Origin: Posidonia oceanica | Taxonomy: Eukaryota; Streptophyta; Magnoliopsida; Alismatales; Posidoniaceae | NCBI GenBank assembly: GCA_037176725.1 | Contig: JAZBRS010000054.1 | Location: 17,626,001-17,690,000 of the forward strand | Direction of reading: 5' to 3' | DNA: 64,000 bases | Translations under genes and position numbers: made by a program | Notes under the pieces: model-generated | The model's input: the letters and a program-made list of their open reading frames with translations, nothing else | What the model was told of the DNA's origin: nothing | Database searches by the model: none | Part shown: in pieces, positions 10,148 to 22,800 of the stretch | How positions within the stretch are numbered: position 1 is the first letter of the stretch | Layout: every line of letters begins with the position of its first letter

Positions 10148-12496
10148 TGTAACCATGCGACCGAACGGCTCAATGAACCGAATCGCGGGTCACGGCAAAA
10201 AGATGTATGAAAAACGGGCGAAGGCTGAAGAAAAGAAAACAAAAACTTGGAGTCGCTACCTAGTCTATTTTGAAAACCGAAAGACGAGGAAAACTGAAAA
10301 ACATGTAAAATAAATAAAATACAAAGGATATGACACAAGGTCATTACGGGCCAGAGATCGGGCAAGGACTCCTATTACGCATGGGGAAGGTGTTAGGCAG
10401 CTCCATGCACCCGAGAGAGTCGGTCTTTCTGGGCTATTCCGCTCGTTTGTGGCTAATGTTGGCAATGATGCCATTTACTGTATGTCCGAGGGCGATAATA
10501 CCATGCCATGTAAAAACATGCTATATGCCTTATGAAAACATGCTAAATATCTTTGAAAATATGCCAAAAAGTAAAAGTTAAATGCCTCAAAACACTGTAG
10601 ACATGCAAAGTATATTGGATGATTAAAATCAAAGTAAATAGACCCAAAAATAATGTTGGAAAACTTCAAAACAATGTTCAGTTTACTAGAGGTGTTGAAC
10701 GCTGGGATTCCCAGCATTTTATGTAAGATGCACAGGATCCAGCGTCTAACACATAAAACCCAGGTGTTAAATATGGCCTATCTGGAATTAAATAAATCTC
10801 ATGCTTAAATCATAGAAGTCATGAAAATCAACTGGAACATGATGTAAATCATGATATGCCTTCCAGGATCAAATTCCAAAATCGTTTAAAAAGCATTTTT
10901 AAGCATGCTAAAATATGGCCAAATAATCCAAGAGAATTATTATAAATCCAAAAACAACTTGAACAAGGTTAAACACATGCATGCAACATATGTCAGATCT
11001 TAGTGAATCAATAAAATCCCTTTTGATGAGTAAAATAGGGAAAAAATGGACAGAAGTGTAAGACGCTGTGATTTCCAGCGTCTTACACCTGCAAATTATT
11101 TTTTTAGATTTAAAGCTCAGGAAATAAAACTTGTTTTTATCAAATGTTTTAATGAAGAAAACATGATAAGAATGGATCAAAATCCTAGTATGCATCATGA
11201 ATTAAATATTAGGAAGTATTCAAAACATTTTTATGAAGGAAAACATGTAAAATCCATATCAGGGGCGTTGGACGCTAGCCTTCGCTGCATCTTACGTAAG
11301 ACGCACCAGGCTCAGCATCCTACGCACTGACAGAGCATTCGGATTGAAAATCCATTCAAACCAAAACGAATCAAAACAAAAGTCATTCCCCAAGCAAGAA
11401 TAGACATCCACGAACATAACCATGCAATTTCTATAAAAAACAAACGTTTAAATCATCCTCCCCACCTCCACTTGCCTCTCACCGAAATCTAATGGGTTCT
11501 CCGGCCACTATAAGGCCGGGAAGCCATGGTACACGGCCATGAAGCTCAATGAAGGCTTAGGGAAGACTGAGGGATGGCATGACACGACCAGGGGCGACTG
11601 GGTTCTCAGCCAAGCTCAATGACCGGCGGCCTCACATGGCCAGAACCCATCACCGGAAAAAGATAAAAGGCCACATAGTGGCAAACACAAGTAAACTCAG
11701 ATATTATGCATTATAACAAACATCTACGACAAGAAAATAATGTTCTAAGCTATAGGGAGGAGAACGCTTACCTATTGTGGAGTTTGGTGTGGCTTCCTCG
11801 GCGCCAGCTGCTCTCTCCGGTTTGCGGAGGCTCGGACGGCAATTGTGGCAGCTAGGGAAGGCTAGGCTAGGCTCTGAGGAGACTCTGGGTTGGTCGGAGG
11901 TATGTGTATTCGGGTGGAATTGGGCTGTTTTAGCTCTAGAAGCCAAGAGACTCAGGGGTGTTGTCTTTTTTGCCGACCTCCCTTTAATGGAGGAGAAAAA
12001 TGATTTTTGTATGGCTGCATGGCTTGTAACGTGAGAAGCCGAAACGAAGGGTCTCAGACATGGTCGGAAGTGTATTCTGGATAAGGGATATGATGGTAAT
12101 TGCACATTGGAGTCGATGGGAAACCAAAATCCGAGCTCTGTCAGTCCCGACGTGTAGGACGTGTACCTGAACTGCGTCTTACATAATATGCAGTCTCAGG
12201 CAGCGTCTTACGCCCCAAAGAGGCTGGCGGTGTTAGACGCTGAATTTCCTACGTCTTACATAAGATGCAGGTATATCCAACGTCCAACGACTTAGAGTTG
12301 ACTTTGGATGTTTTTTTGGTTTTTTGGTTGGGCTTGGGCTTGGAATTAGACTTGGTTTTGGACAAGGCTTAGATTTGGGTTTTGGACAAGGCTTAGGTTT
12401 GGATTTGGGTTTAGTGAATAGGTGGGGGCCGCCACGATCGAATACAATTCTGAGAGAAAATTGCCGACGAATTACTACAAAATCGGGATGTCTACA
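10148..12496 (-). mobile_element. Ty3/gypsy (Tat-type) solo LTR nested in the copia element
   Basis: 2,349 bp with TG...CA ends (+ strand TGTAACCATG...GATGTCTACA), flanked by a perfect 5-bp TSD AGAAG (10143-10147 and 12497-12501). Removing it rejoins the copia reading frame. The minus strand of 10230-10450 carries a block that is also near the end of the giant element's LTRs (42985-43250): CTAGAAAGACCGA, GGTGCCTAACACCTTCCC, AGGAGTCC and GGTRGCGACTCC. It is therefore a relative of that family. No internal coding region is present. Confidence 0.88.
10696..12290. repeat. cluster of palindromes related to AGCGTCTTAC/GTAAGACGCT
   Basis: Within the solo LTR are GCTGGGATTCCCAGC (10701-10715), a 13-bp-arm hairpin GTGTAAGACGCTG/CAGCGTCTTACAC (11056-11088), TCTTACGTAAGA (11290-11301) and several GCGTCTTACATAAGAT-like copies at 12168-12275. 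A similar sequence recurs at 63935-63985. Confidence 0.8.
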
Positions 12497-15400
12497 AGAA
12501 GAATGATGAATTTAGGGTTAATTCCTAAACTACAAAATGATATACATGAGAAATGCCAAACATGTGTTGAAGCTAAGCAACCTAGAAAACCATTTAAATC
12601 AGTTCAACAAAGTGAAACTGAGTTATTAGAATTAATTCACACAGATATATATGAAATGAATGGTGAATTAATTAAAGGAGGTAAAAAATACCTCATAACG
12701 TTTATAGATAATTTTTCCAGATATTGTCATGTGTATCTTATGAAACATAAAGATGAAGTTATAGAAAAAATTCTTAATTTACAAAGCTATGGCTGAAAAA
12801 CAAACTGAAAAATTAATAAAGAAAGTGAGATCAGAGAGGAGAATATATTTCAACTGAAATTTAAAAATATTGTGAAGAATTTGGAATAATACATCAATTA
12901 ACTTCACCATATTCACATCAATCTAATGGTATTGCTGAAAGGAAAAATAGAACTCTAACAAATATGATAAATTCTATGTTAATAACTTCAGGTTTGACTA
13001 AATATTGGTGGGGTGAAGCACTTTTAATTTCATGTACAATTCTTAACATGATGCCTCAAAAAGGAAAAGATTTAACCCCATATGAAATGTAGTATAAAAT
13101 AAAACCTAATCTTAAAACTCTTAAAGTTTGGAGTTGTCTTGCTAATGTTGGGGTTCTGATAATAAGAAAAGAAAACTTGGTTCAAAAACTATGAATGGTA
13201 TTTTCTTAGGGTATGCAAACAATCAATATGTGTATAGATTTTTAATAATAAAATCTGATATAAGTGAAATTCTAACTAATGTAATTGTTGAACAGAGAGA
13301 AGCTACATTCTTCGAAAATATTTTTCCTATGAAAGAAAAATCTAATCAACTTGTTTCTATAGACTCAAGTGTCTTCTACTAAAAGATCTAAAACTCAACA
13401 AGAACCAGAAATAAGAAAAAGTAAAAGACCTAGAAAAGAGAAAGATCTAGGTGATGATTTCCTAACAATCTAGTAGAAGATGATCTTAAAACATATAATG
13501 AAGCCATTAATTCTAGAGATGCTCCATATTAGAAAGAAGCTATAAATTCTAAAATTGAATCAATAATGATAAATCATACATGGGTATTAAGTGATTTACG
13601 TAAAGGAAGCAGACCAATTGGTTGTAATGGATCTTTAGGAAAAAAATTAAGACCAGATGATTCCATTGAGAAATATAAAGTTAGATTAGTGGCCAAGGGA
13701 TTTTCTTAGAAAAAAGAATTAGACTATTTTGACACTTACTCTCCTGTAACCAGACTTTCCGTTATTAGAGTACTTCTAGCTTTTGCCTCTTTATATAATC
13801 TTGAAATTCACTAACTAAATGTAAAAACTGCATTTTTAAATGGTGATTTAGAAGAAGAAATCTATATGAAACAACCTGAAGGTTTATAGTTAGTGGTCAA
13901 GATCATAGAGTGTGTAAATTAATTAAAGCTTTATATGAATTAAAACAAGTTTCAAAATAATGGAATGAAATGTTTGATAAAGTCATCATTTCTGTTAGAT
14001 TTGCTATCAATGATTATGATAGATGTGTGTATAGCAAAATGATTGGTGATAAATGTGTAATTCTGTGTCTCTATGTAGATGACATACTTATATTTGGTTT
14101 TGATATAAATATGATTTATGAGACTAAAAGTTATTTGTCAAAAATTTTTGATATGAAAGATTTAAGACAAGTTGATGTGATTCTAGGAATCAAAATAATT
14201 AGAACTTCAAATGGAATTGCTTTGTCTCAAACACATTATGTTGAAAATTTAATTAAGAAATTTAATTTCTCTGATATTAAGTTTGCCTGTAGTCCTATTA
14301 ATGTGGCATTAAAATGCATAAACATGATGGTTCTCCTGTAGCTTAACCTAGATATGCTCAAATTATTAGCAGTCTCATGAATCTTACTAATTGCACAAGA
14401 CCTGATATTGCATGTGCTGTAAAGATCCTGAGTAGATATACTATAAATCCTAGTAAGAAACATTGGGAAGCTATAAATAGAGTATTTGCTTATTTAAAAG
14501 TCACAAGTGATTATGTGTTGCATTATTCTGGCAATCCTGAAATACTAAAAGCTTATTGTGATGCTAATTGGATACCTACTTCAATTAAAGTTAAGTCTAC
14601 TAGTAGTTATGCTTTCCTTCTAGGAGGTGGAGCTATAAATCTTCAAAACAAACTTTAATCTCTAAATCAACAACTGAGACTGAAATTATAGCATTAGACC
14701 TAACAGGTGCAGAAGCTGATTGGCTTAGAGGATTATTGTTAGACTTCCCTATTATGTCTAATTCTATGCCATTAATTTGTGTTCATTGTAATAGTATTGC
14801 TTATATTGCCTTTGTCAAGAGAGCTAACACAAATGAAAAATTAAATAGACATATAAAATTGAGACATAAGCAATTAGACATTGGTTGTCTATTGGAGCCA
14901 TATCACTTGAACATGTGAAATCTAAAGAAAACTTGGCAGATCATTTGACTAAAGGCTTGTTAAAGAAATTTATTACATCTTCATGGAGGAGGATAGGACT
15001 TTAGCCCATAAAAAGTATCGTGCAATGAAATACCCATCAGGGAAATTCTATTGCCATACGAGACATAGCACTGAAATTGTGGAGTGCAACTCCAACCCTA
15101 TCCCTAAGATGATAGTGTATGAGCTGTAATAAAATAGGATTGAATTGAAGCCTATGTGGTAGGGTGATGTATTGCAGATTACCCTTGAAGATTCACCTAT
15201 AGTGAGTGTGGTCGTGGAGTCGCAACTTTGAGGATCGATGGGCTATCTTCTAAAAACACTCATGAAAATTAATACAAGCGCAATGCCGTAATGTACTACC
15301 TAGAGAATCAGAAGATGTAGTGTGTACTACGTGTGTAGTAGGTTGCAATCTGATAAAAAGGACCTAGTTCAAGGCATAGTCCACTATAGTTGCTTTTAGA

Positions 15401-15538
15401 TGTAAATCTACATGCACTAAGTGAAGGTTCAAGTTAGCCAGATACCTTCACCTAAAGCGTAACATTAAAGTCTAGAGAGTTTGCTTTCTTTCTTTTGTTT
15501 GTTTTACATTTTAAAGATAATTTTGAATTGAGGGGGAA

Positions 15539-16013
15539 TGTTGGAACATAACGGTTTTGGTTTTAATTATCAAATTCAAAATATCTTTTAATACCTTTTA
15601 ATATATCATTTATTTTATCATTATGTTGTTTTCTATTGTGATGGGAATAGTTTTAAACCACTATGTATGTTCTCTACTTTGTATAGCTCATTGTTGTTTT
15701 TGTGTTTTGGGGAATAATAAAGGAGAAAAATCTCCTTTGCTTTTTCTTTTTTCTTTTTCTCTGGTATATAACACTACAATATGATTCGAAGATCTCAAAA
15801 AACTTGCATCTTTGGAGATCTTGACGTATCCTTGGAGAGAAATCGAAAAATCCCTGTACTTAAGGGTAGATTTTCTCCTTGAAGTTAAGAGATCCATCTT
15901 ATTTTGCCAAAAGTTAAGATCATTTTTATTTCTTCTATTTAATGTTTATTATTTATTATTTTTATTCATATTATCTTACATTGAAACGTATTATTGATCT
16001 ACAAATTTCATCA
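15539..16013 (+). repeat. 3' LTR of the nested copia element
   Basis: 475 bp counterpart of 8644-9120, preceded by the polypurine tract TTGAGGGGGAA and followed by the TTGAC target duplication. Confidence 0.85.
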
Positions 16014-16055
16014 TTGACAACCCTAGTTGGCTGTAGTCGCCAATAGTAACTTCAT

Positions 16056-16056
16056 C

Positions 16057-16099
<43 letters not shown>

Positions 16100-16300
16100 T
16101 ACCTGATCGGAAAGAGCGAAGGGGAAAAAAAGCGAAGGGGAAAAAAAGTGCGGAAGAAAAGAAACAGAAGAGAAAGAAAGAACGTCCGAAAGAAGGAAGA
16201 AATAAAAAGAGAAGAGAACAGAGACGTGTCGAAGTGCAGAGGGAAAAAAAAAAAAAAAGGGAAAGAACGAGAGAGAGAGAGAGAGAAGTAGAGGAGAGAA
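16056..16300. repeat. (TA)n microsatellite and purine-rich GAA/GA tracts
   Basis: A TA run at about 16060-16097 is followed by repeated GCGAAGGGGAAAAAAA (16118-16150) and a GA run (16270-16287). The purine-rich block probably belongs to the 5' leader of the downstream transporter gene. Confidence 0.7.
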
Positions 16301-16374
16301 GAAAGAAAGAAAGGAGAGATCGTGAAAGAGAAGGAGAAAAACGTGAAAGGGAGAAAGATAGAGGGATTCATCAA

Positions 16375-16832
16375 GGTATGATTTTTTTAGAAGTTTTACT
16401 GAGAAAATTGTTTTATTTTCAGAAAATACTAAGATGCCTTGCTTGGAATTATGAAATGTGTATCATGTGTCTTTAATCCATATTGCATACTAGGACCGCA
16501 GAAGATAGAGTTAAAAGATTCTAATACTCTAGATATGCATACGAAGATAATAAATTTGTTCCAGTTTAAGAACTGAAATTTTGTTGTAATACCGTATTCT
16601 ATATATATTTTTATGCATATACATCTAATGTCATTAATGTGTTCTTAGAATAGCAAGCCATTTTATTGATATTGTCAGATGTAATGTAATCAACAATAGT
16701 AATGACATGGTTGGTGTGAAACCGAACATGTGCCTTTCCAAATTTAATGGTTTTGGTTGGTTGTTCTTCTCTTCTCTTCTCCCATTGATTTTTGTTTTCG
16801 ATTCCCATTAGACGATTTTGTTATCTGTTTAG
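16375..16832 (+). promoter_or_regulatory. candidate 5'-UTR intron of the ABCG31-like gene
   Basis: The purine-rich leader ends CATCAAG|GTATGA at 16374/16375. A pyrimidine-rich TTATCTGTTTAG lies at 16820-16832, twelve bases before the ATG at 16845. This pair gives a plausible leader intron of about 0.46 kb. It rests on splice-site appearance only. Confidence 0.4.
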
Positions 16833-16844
16833 GTGGATGCAAGC

Positions 16845-19800
16845 ATGGATGCCGCTCCCAATGGCATCGATGAGCACTTCCGCCGTTCCTCCAATGCAGA
16901 TGCTGTGTACGAGGATGAGAACGAGCTCCTGTGGGCCGCCATGGAGAGGCTTCCTTCCCACAAGCGTAATAACTTCGCCATACTCGTCCGCAACCCTTTC
17001 TCCGCTGTCGCGCCATTGCCGCCCGTCGATGTCAGCAAACTCGACGGGAAGGCGAGAGAGCTCGTCGTTGCCAGAGCCCTAGCCACCACAGACCAGGACA
17101 ACTACATTCTCCTTTCCAAGATCAAACAGCGTCTTGACAGGCAAGTACTAGTGCTGCTGCTGCTGTTGCACATGATTTCTTGATGATTCCACCATTTTGA
17201 TTTTAGTTTCTTTCACCTATGAGTATATGACTGGCTCGATTGGTTAATTACATGCATGCATGCATGCATTTATTGATGATGATGATGACGATGAATTCAA
17301 ACAAACAAACAAACAAACAAACCATTATAATGAAAAAACAAATATTAATGCAACAGGGCTGGACTGGATGTCCCGAAGGTGGAGGTCAGATTCGAAGGCC
17401 TGACGGTTTCCGCCGATGTCCGTGTCGGAGGGAGAGCGCTCCCCACCTTGCCCAACTTTGTGCGGAACGTCGCCGAGAAGTGGATGGGCAAGAAGAAGCA
17501 CCAGCTCACCATCTTGAACAACGTCAGCGGAGTCGTCCAACCTCGGAGGATGACTCTCCTCTTGGGCCCGCCTGCTTCTGGCAAAACCACTCTGCTCCTC
17601 GCCCTCGCTGGCAAACTCGCTGGCAAACTTTCAAGGTACGTACAAACAAATGCTTTCATTTCTTTCTTCTCTACTACCTCTTCTTCTTCTTCTTCCTCCA
17701 TGATCATCATGTACAATCAACCAATGCAGAAGAGTGGCCGCATCACGTACAATGGTCGTGGTCTGGACGAATTCGCGGTGCACAGGACCTCTGCTTACAT
17801 CAGCCAAACCGACAATCACATTGCCGAACTGACTGTTCGGGAAACCTTGGACTTTGCTGCCAGATGCCAGGGCGCTGCTCACAGATACGCAGGTACCTTC
17901 TCTTTCCCATTCCTTCCTTCCTCTTTTCATTTCCCATCCATACTTATATCCCTCCTGAATTTGGAAATCACTCGCCATGCTAAATGCCTTCCCTTCCCTT
18001 CCCCTCACCTTATACAATTCATATCTCTTATCTGCCCATTGCTTCATATATATATGTACGTTTTTCGTCTAACAAACAAATAGCTTAGTCAATATCTCAA
18101 TACAATCTTTCTTCATATTATTGATTCGATTTATTTCCTTGGACGTCCTGTTTCCTCTGGATTTTGGGTAAAGCCAAAAGTGCAGGGGTTCCATCTCATT
18201 GTGCCCTGCAGGCTGTTCTTGATATATCACACTGTCTGCTTCCTGGGTTAGTGAACACAAGACATACTATGATGTATAAAAATTTGCCAATATACTAAAT
18301 ATTCTTGACTTTCATGTTTACTCGACAACATAATGACATGCAGATGTTATCATGTTCAGATCTTTCTTAGCTCATTTCATTTCACAACTTTGGACTATAA
18401 CAACAAAATGGCATGCAGATGTTAACATCTTTTTTGTTCAGTTTACTTTACAGCTCTTAATTCTAGCAACAGATGACATGCAGATGTTAGGATCTTGCTT
18501 ATTCATTTTTACGGCTATGAGCACCTCCACTACTGACATATGTCAGATCAAGCTATTACTTTTAGTAGGATTGTTATCTTTTATCAATTTTATTGAACAA
18601 ACAATGATGCTGATTGGTAGTGATTGCTATCTAGAAAACCTTGAGTATAAAAAGTAATTAACCTATAAGAGCATATTCTGCTTGCTGTTTGACGTTTTAA
18701 GAGTGATCAGTGGCAAGATTTGTATGTTTATCTTGAGTGGAGCTTCTAAACTCATTCTGCTTCATGCATAATTTGTTATGCCGCTTTCATATAAGTTATC
18801 AAACTGAATCCTTAGTTTCTTCTTAAATCATGATATCTAGGATATTTGGAAGAACTTGCAAGGCTCGAAAATGAAACGAAGACAAGGCCAAGTCCAGAAA
18901 TTGATGCATTTATGAAGGTTGGACGAAACTCTGACAATGTTTACTCGTATTACTATGATTTTATTCAACCCGTTAGCAACCATGGTACTAATGAAGGCAT
19001 ATAATATGTTGCCATCTAGCAGGCAGTTTCAGTAAAAGGAAAGAAGCATAGTCTTGTCACTGATTATGTGTTGAAAGTTCTGGGCCTTGACATATGCGCA
19101 GATACCCTGGTAGGTAGCGATATGGTCAGAGGTGTTTCTGGTGGTCAAAGGAGAAGGGTTACCACAGGTCACTTTCTTTCGCCTGCTCAATTTTTATTTT
19201 GCTTTCTTCCTCTTCCTACTTACAGCAATGATATGACTGGTTTTTTTCCTTTTGTGAAGATAGCTTAGCAATTATCTGATTGTTAATTCTGATGCTTGTG
19301 TATATCTTCAGTGATCCTACTTGATGTATGATTTTAGAAGCTTTTTCATGAACCCCAACGCTTTCTAAGTATCATTAAAAAAACACCAATGTTGTGGTTC
19401 TATTAAATACTAATATGCTAAGCAAACAAAATTGGTTTTGTTTCATAATTTCAAGTTGGGAAGATGATAATGGAAGGCTGGCTTAACTGTTAAAAGGAAT
19501 GTAATGAGAGGTCGGTGGTAATGCTGCATTTTTATCTGTGCCTAGATTGAAAAGAATGACTCAATTGGCAAAAAGGAATGTGGAGCTTTTGCACACGACA
19601 TTGATAAACAAGATGTTGGGTTGGAAAAAGATCTTGATAAATTGTTTCCTGCAGATAATATCCTAGTTACATACATTCAATCCAAGTTAGAATTGAGGAA
19701 ACTTTCTCTCACATTTACCTTGAAGATGACCGAAAGTAACGGTTTGCTGTACTTCACTGTTTAATTTTAATTCCACAGTATGAAACCAGCGTCCAGATTC

Positions 19801-22800
19801 ATGGTGCAGAACTTTTTCTTATTTACGTAATACTTTAGGATTTAGTATTTTATGATCGGTAATTGGACCTAGATCGTTACAATTTACGCATGATACATAT
19901 TGAATTATTGATATTAATTCGTCCTTTCAAACTTGCTTGTATAATCAAATACAGGGGAGATGATGGTTGGGCCGAGAAAAGCTCTCTTTATGGATGAAAT
20001 ATCCACAGGGCTGGATAGCTCCACAACGTATCAGATAATAAAATGCACGAGGAATTTTGTTCACGAGATGGAGGCAACTGTACTAATATCATTGTTGCAA
20101 CCTGCACCCGAGACATTTGAATTGTTTGATGATCTAATTTTACTGTCGGAGGGGCACATTGTCTATCAAGGTCCCAGGGAAAATGCACTGCAGTTTTTCG
20201 AATCCTTGGGTTTCTGTTTGCCACCCAGGAAAGCTGTGGCAGACTTTCTCCAGGAGGTAAGCAGGAGCTAGAGACAAAGAGCTCATATGGTATTGTTACT
20301 TTTGCATCTTCTTCTTCTTCTTCTTCTTATATCTCATCTCATCTATGTATGTTTCATGCTTCACATGTTCTCCAGGTGACATCGAAGAAGGATCAAGCTC
20401 GGTATTGGGCGGATGATTCAAAGCCCTACGTGTTCCTTCCCGTTTCAAGAATCGCCAAGGAATTCCAAGAATCTGAATATGGGAGGTCGATCGAATCTAC
20501 TCTCCTTACGGTTCCCTTTCCCATTGACCATGAGGATTCGAAGTATAGGCATGGAAAAGTGTCGGCTCTGGCTGCCACAAAGTTCGCCGTATCCAGATGG
20601 GATCTCCTTAAAGCATGTTTTGCCCGGGAGCTTCTCCTCATCAGTCACCATCGTTTTCTTTACATCTTTAGGACCTGCCAAGTAATTAAGTAGCCTTCCA
20701 CTTGTTTATCTTTCCTCTTTTCTTTCCCCATATTAGTTGTTGTTGTTATTGTTGTTGGTGGTGGTGGTGCAGGTCGCCTGTGTTGGGTTGATCACTTGCA
20801 CGATGTTTCTTCACACGAGGACTCATCCCATTGATGAGGTGGATGGCAGTCTCTTCCTGTCATGCCTCTTCTTTGGCCTTGTGCATATGATGTTCAATGG
20901 CTTCTCGGAGCTTCCCATCATCATATCACGTCTCCCGGTCTTCTACAAGCAGAGGGACAACTCCTTCCACCCGGCTTGGGCATTCTCTACTCCGAGCTGG
21001 TTGCTTCGCATTCCTTACTCCGTGATCGAGTCTGTCGTGTGGACAGGCATTGTCTACCACACGGTTGGTTTCGCCCCGGGCCCTGCCAGGTTTTTCCGCT
21101 TCATGCTGCTACTTTTCACGGTGCACCAGATGGCATTAGGATTATTTCGGATGATGGGAGCCATTGCAAGGGACATGATCATTGCCAACACCTTTGGCTC
21201 TGCTGCCATACTAGCTATCTTCCTTTGGGCGGATTCATTGTTCCCAGAGGTAACACATGTGATAAACAACAACCTTTAAGCATCGTTTTTCTTTATCAAT
21301 TATCGACAGATGAGATAAAACAAACTTTAAGCATTGTTTTTCTTTATCAATTTTTGACAGATGAGATAAAACCTTGGTGGAAATGGGCCTTTTGGGTATC
21401 TCCATTATCATATGGACAATGTGCTATTTCAGTTAACGAATTCACAGCAACTCGATGGATGGAGGTAGCACAGATGCATATATACACATTATTCTCGCAT
21501 CCACTTACAATTAACTGGGTTTTTATTTGTGTAGACATCGGAATATGGCAACAACACAGTTGGGCGTAATGTGCTCCAATCGCATGATCTGCCCACACAG
21601 GATTCCTGGTACTGGCTGGGGACTGGTGTCCTGCTTGCATATTCCTTCCTTTTCAACATATTGTTTACCCTTGCCCTTGCATATCTCAAGCGTGAGTATT
21701 TTACTTGATTTACGTCTTGTCGTTGGTTCTTTATCTGTATATCCTTGCCAGCAAACAAAATGGAATTTTCTTCTTCAAACTTCCAGTTCACCTTTCCTCT
21801 TTACTTTGCCTCTAGTTTCCTTGTAACCTTGCTGATTTTCACAGCCCTTGGAAAGGCACAGGCAGTGATTCCATCTGATTCTGATGATGAAGAAAGTAAG
21901 GGCCAATGTGGTACTCAAATTGGTTCTGCACATTATTCACTCTGATCATCAACATATTTCATTTGAAATTTGTATTTTCTAAACATGAACAGTGCTAGTT
22001 GCAGTCCTAAATCAAACATCTGAGCTGATCAAGGATACAGTTGCTGAGGGAAATGAGTCGAAGAAAGGGATGATACTCCCATTCCAATCACTCTCAATGA
22101 CCTTTCACAATGTCAATTACTTTGTTAAAACGCCCAAGGTAAGTGCAGGCTGAACAAACCCAGCAGTTCATCTTGGCTTCCTTATAGTATAGTAACTTAA
22201 AAAAAAAAAAAAAAAACTAACAAACAAGAGAAATATTCATCCAGGAAATGAGACGAATAGGTGTAACAGAAACAAGGTTGCAACTGCTATCAAATGTGAG
22301 TGGGGTGTTCAGACCTGGTGTGCTTACAGCCTTAGTTGGATCAAGCGGGGCAGGAAAGACGACTCTGATGGATGTCCTCGCTGGTAGGAAGACTGGTGGC
22401 CATATAGAAGGTGATATTAGAATATCTGGATTTCCAAAGGAGCAGAATACTTTTGCAAGGATTTCTGGATATGTTGAACAGAGTGATATACATTCTCCGC
22501 AAGTGACAGTGGAAGAGTCCCTCTGGTTTTCATCATCCCTCCGCCTGCCCAAGGATGTTAGCAGAGAAAAGAGACATGTCAGTACCTGATGCCTTCATGT
22601 GCTTTGCATTTATTTATCCTCAATACATCTCAGATATTTGATTTGTGCTTTTTTTGCCACTGCAGCAATTCGTTGAGGAAATAATGGCTTTGGTGGAGCT
22701 TGACACGTTGAGACATGCCCTAGTTGGTTTGCCTGGGAACACTGGTTTATCAACAGAGCAGAGAAAACGACTAACAATAGCTGTAGAGCTTGTTGCGAAT

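Larger units (their letters stand above)
10085..14990 (+). pseudogene. copia pol: GAG-pre-integrase, integrase, RT, RNase H (broken)
   Basis: The GAG-pre-integrase motif HLRLRHVNKYCIRR-MMNLGL is cut by the solo LTR: its two halves lie at about 10107-10147 and from 12502. CQTCVEAKQPRKPF (12560-12595) and the integrase core LLELIHTDIYEMNG and TFIDNFSRYCHVYL follow, then YSHQSNGIAERKNRTL (about 12905-12955). Reverse transcriptase motifs are RLVAKGFS, YFDTYSPVTRLSVIR, NGDLEEEIYMKQPEG and LYVDDILIFG (14070-14100). RNase H-like ARPDIACAVKILSRYT-type sequence and AYCDANW lie at 14395-14575. Many in-frame stops (for example after KGFS and in LEIH*) and frame changes make it non-functional. Confidence 0.9.
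8644..16013 (+). mobile_element. Ty1/copia retrotransposon, decayed, inserted in the hAT element
   Basis: Two direct LTRs (8644-9120 and 15539-16013) start TGTTGGAA and end in ATCA. They are flanked by TTGAT (8639-8643) and TTGAC (16014-16018), a 5-bp TSD with one change. The polypurine tract AGGGGGAA lies just before the 3' LTR. The order gag-pre-integrase, integrase, reverse transcriptase, RNase H marks it as copia. No good initiator-Met primer site is visible after the 5' LTR, and the gag region (9121-10090) is unrecognisable. It is interrupted by a solo gypsy LTR at 10148-12496. Confidence 0.88.
8082..16025. mobile_element. non-autonomous hAT element, split by a nested copia element
   Basis: The left end is TAGGACTGTCAATGGGTC. 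The right end is GTTGACAACCCTA, whose complement TAGGGTTGTCAAC matches it. Flanking 8-bp sequences GTTGGCTA (8074-8081) and GTTGGCTG (16026-16033) form a TSD with one mismatch; 8 bp is the hAT hallmark. Subterminal runs of GGGTC/ACCCGTTAAC are usual for plant hAT elements of this type. Only 8082-8643 and 16014-16025 belong to it (about 0.57 kb, no transposase). The rest is the copia insertion. Confidence 0.8.

Noticed and set aside
16833..16844. Upstream GTG start for the ABCG31-like protein
   Set aside because: GTG is not a normal plant start and lies just after a probable intron acceptor. ATG 16845 gives the expected N-terminus.
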